From assembly GCA_037043235.1 (NCBI GenBank), contig JAWRVZ010000239.1:620001-684000 (forward strand): a stretch of DNA of 64,000 nucleotides. Reading direction: 5' to 3'. The notes under the pieces are model-generated. The model searched no databases and had not been told where the DNA came from. It was given only the letters and a program-made list of their open reading frames with translations. How positions within the stretch are numbered: the first letter of the stretch is position 1; the number at the start of each line of letters is the position of its first letter. The translations under genes were made by a program, and so were the position numbers. Below are positions 61,481 through 64,000 of this stretch, in pieces. The DNA is from Rhodeus uyekii. Taxonomy: Eukaryota > Chordata > Actinopteri > Cypriniformes > Acheilognathidae.

Positions 61481-62234
61481 GGGGTGGTTTTTGTTGAGTT
61501 TTGTTCATTTTCTGTTGTAAATAAATCCCCATTCTCGTTGCACCATTGAGTCCTCATCACATCCCCTTCCACAAACCCTGACAATCCTGATCAAAAAGGT
61601 AGATCTCAGGAATAACAATATATTAACATTCTATATATATTAATATATAATATATTAATATTAATATATTTTGTGTATCTGTGTGTATGTGTGTGGTTTA
61701 TTGATATTTTTCTTAGGTACTAATCATTATGAATTTGTGTTAATTGGATTTAGTATGATTTGTGTTAATCTATACATAAAAAACCATGTTGCATGAAAGT
61801 TGATGAACATTTTATGTAAAATATGCAGTTTTGTAAATGGGGCTGTAAAATCCAGGAAAATTCTAGGAATGACTTTCCTAACAAAATGGCAGTGGCAATA
61901 GACAATATTTGCCATGTCAGTGCCTCTGAGAAAGGCTGAATAATATGGCTTTGTAATTAGTCTTTTTAAACTCACACCAATTAAACATATAGCTGATTTG
62001 CTTTGGTTTCTGTGTGTTCAATTAAATCAATCATGCTGTCAGTCACTAAACCAAAGAACAGGAGCATGGAGTCAAAACAACCTAATTTCAGGAGGATTAG
62101 ATGGCATTATGCTTTAATAGTACATTCACTCTGCTAAGAAAGAAGTGACCAACAAAAGGTCATTTGAAATCACCCAAAATGTGAATGCAATTAGGTCTGG
62201 ACAGAAGAGGACGATGGAGCAAATGATTTAATCG
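61481..62234. other. AT-rich non-genic DNA
   Basis: Contains a TATTAA/ATATAT-rich tract near 61620-61680 and nothing coding. Confidence 0.4.
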
Positions 62235-62815
62235 ATTGCTTGTTGATTGCAAAACAAGGATGATGCCTACAAGTCACTTCTTAAATGAGAAACTGAACAA
62301 GTACAGTTTTGTGAGCCAAAGGAACAAGTCGCTCAAATTTAGATTTAATTTAGGGAAACAAAGGACCATGCTGTAGCAAAAAAACAAAAAACAACCAAGG
62401 AGACAACAAACTCTTTAGAAGAGGTGGTTACATGGATGGAGTTCTTGAAATTATTGAAAAATCACAATCTCTGCATGGGATTCAAGATGTTGTTGGAGAT
62501 GGGGAGCCCATGACTGTGGAGGAAAAGTGAGTCAGTTCCTCCTAATGCAGTGGAAACATTTATTTTGGATCTCAGCCATGTTTTTGAGCAAAAAGGTGGA
62601 TACTCCGATATCAATAGATTTTGCTACAGGAACTCAGAACAGAGGCTTGAACAGTTGATTGCAAAACAAGGATGATGATGATGCCTACAAGTCACTTCTT
62701 AAAAGAGAAACTGAACAAGTACAGATTTGTGAGGCAGAGGAACAAGTCACTCAGCATAAACCAAAGCCACACTTGAAATCTGCTTTTAGCTGGTTTCTCC
62801 ACAAATGAGGAACTC
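62235..62815 (+). repeat. duplicated segment around a coding-like remnant
   Basis: GATTGCAAAACAAGGATGAT, then GCCTACAAGTCACTTCTTAA and GAGAAACTGAACAAGTACAG, occur at 62245-62322 and again at 62660-62732. Between them a frame at about 62400-62528 reads GDNKLFRRGGYMDGVLEIIE then KSQSLHGIQDVVGDGEPMTV before TGA. No start, no domain I know. Likely a transposon- or retrocopy-derived remnant. Confidence 0.45.
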
Positions 62816-63454
62816 TGGGGTGTTATTTATTTTATTGGTTGAATTAAAATGGAAGGGGATATTTGTATAATTTATTGAGCTGTTTATGCCTATTAAAAAA
62901 AAAAACAAAAAAAAAAAACATTAAACGTGACCCCACTTTTAATGTTCTACCTGTTGTTGTATGCATAGCTAATGGCCTACAGAGTGATAATCATAACTGG
63001 TAATCCGAATTTGGAAATTTGAAAATGTCTGTATTTGGATCAGGGTGATCCAATCCTATAGTGATTTGACACAAAGTAAAATGGATTACTTGATCCTAGA
63101 TGAAATGAAATCTAAATAACATTGGATATCCAAATCCAGATCTGTACCCCTGTACTTTTACATACTATGCCTTAATTAAATCTCAAGTTAAATAAATTGA
63201 TAAATTGATTTGTCTGAGTGGTATTTTCTCAAGCCAATAAAATATAAATAAATAAAAACTATAGGTAAGGCAAACTTAATAGAATTTTAATTAATTTCCT
63301 CCTTTTTATTTGCAGGCACTTCTTTTTCTTTTTGTAAGATTGTCAATACAACTCAAAAGTTAGCGTCATAAATTATGACAATCACAAACCCAAGAATGGT
63401 TTTGATTTTGATGATTAGTGTTTCCAACGGCTGGGCACTTCTTACTTTTTTTTA

Positions 63455-63548
63455 CTTAATAATAATAATAATTAATTACGTTTATATAGCGCTTTATCAA
63501 AGACATTCTCAAAGCGCTTACATGGACGAGGGAATCTCCTCAACCGCC
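63455..63548 (-). repeat. SINE3/L2-type 3' tail fragment
   Basis: AATAATAATAATTAATTACG then TTTATATAGCGCTTTATCAA and GGGAATCTCCTCAACCGCCA match the tail of the 5S-SINE at 30929-31424. The 5S head is not present. Surrounding DNA (62816-64000) holds nothing else I recognise. Confidence 0.65.
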
Positions 63549-64000
63549 ACTAGACACTTGACAATTATATTCCTGCAATGTGGTGTTACATGAAATCAGT
63601 TATTTGTGCTTTGAAAGGAAGAGAAATATATAGGCTGCTTTTTATACTGTATTTAAGTTCATAAGTTAACTAGATCATTAAGTAACTTACATTTTATGTG
63701 GTAAAGTTCTTAAATATGACATTTGTACTAACACCAGTATCACTAACATCGTACTTCTGTGAGCTTCAAACTATTCATTGGGGCTAATATATTTCCAAAC
63801 CTTTAGATCTGATTCTTTTGTAAATCACTGTTCTATTGTAATGAAATAAATATTCAGCATGCAAACACATTCCAATTAATTTTCATAAGATGCTGAACAT
63901 TACATTACAATATAATTTAATTTTTGTTTTGCTAATGCTGATGTTACGACCATCATAACATAAATGAATTTGTACTCACTCAATGTTTACGTGATACAAT

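Overview
The window is vertebrate nuclear DNA, almost certainly from a cyprinid-type teleost fish. It has AT-rich, intron-rich genes with GT-AG junctions, a dense load of fish Tc1/mariner, Tigger, hAT-like, L2-type LINE, tRNA-SINE and 5S-SINE repeats, and no bacterial-type operons. Three host genes can be read.

(1) Positions 2046-35196, plus strand: 21 consecutive coding exons, about 822 codons, of the C-terminal half of a GCK-IV (NIK/MAP4K4-family) protein kinase, best called nrk. They encode the coiled-coil/linker part and the complete CNH (citron homology) domain through the stop codon. The kinase domain lies left of the window. (2) Positions 43834-39601, minus strand: a complete four-exon gene for the 362-residue ER membrane E3 ubiquitin ligase TMEM129, convergent with nrk. 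(3) Positions 44925-48427, plus strand: a three-exon, 321-residue Myb/SANT-like DNA-binding protein with a C-terminal coiled coil, divergent from tmem129. It is probably a domesticated Harbinger-type Myb-like gene. The roughly 1.1 kb between (2) and (3) carries CCAAT and GC boxes.

The rest is mobile DNA. The most striking element is a full-length LTR retrotransposon at 8524-14997 (minus strand), antisense in an nrk intron. It has two 982-bp LTRs that look identical, a 5-bp target duplication (CTTCA) and a single intact 1478-codon gag-pol frame. Its domain order is Gag, CCHC, protease, integrase, reverse transcriptase, RNase H. That is a Ty1/copia-like order on a Ty3/gypsy-type protein, the signature of the Gmr1 group, and its capsid region resembles the SCAN domain. 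Other notable elements are a 5S rRNA-derived SINE nested in a tRNA-SINE with a 7-bp duplication (30.8-31.5 kb), a Tigger-type element with a broken transposase (31.9-33.9 kb), a Tc1-type DD37E element with double inverted repeats (53.1-54.6 kb), a LINE with permuted modules (29.3-30.7 kb), and many L2-type 3' ends between 54.7 and 61.5 kb.

Layout: 0-35.2 kb nrk exons with repeat-rich introns; 35.2-37.6 kb probable nrk 3' UTR; 37.6-38.9 kb short intergenic gap with an orphan promoter-like cluster; 38.9-43.8 kb tmem129; 44.4-48.9 kb Myb-like gene; 49-64 kb gene-poor, repeat-dominated DNA. The three host genes have no evident joint pathway. The window is a normal genomic neighbourhood shaped by transposons, and I see no multi-gene system of a new kind.
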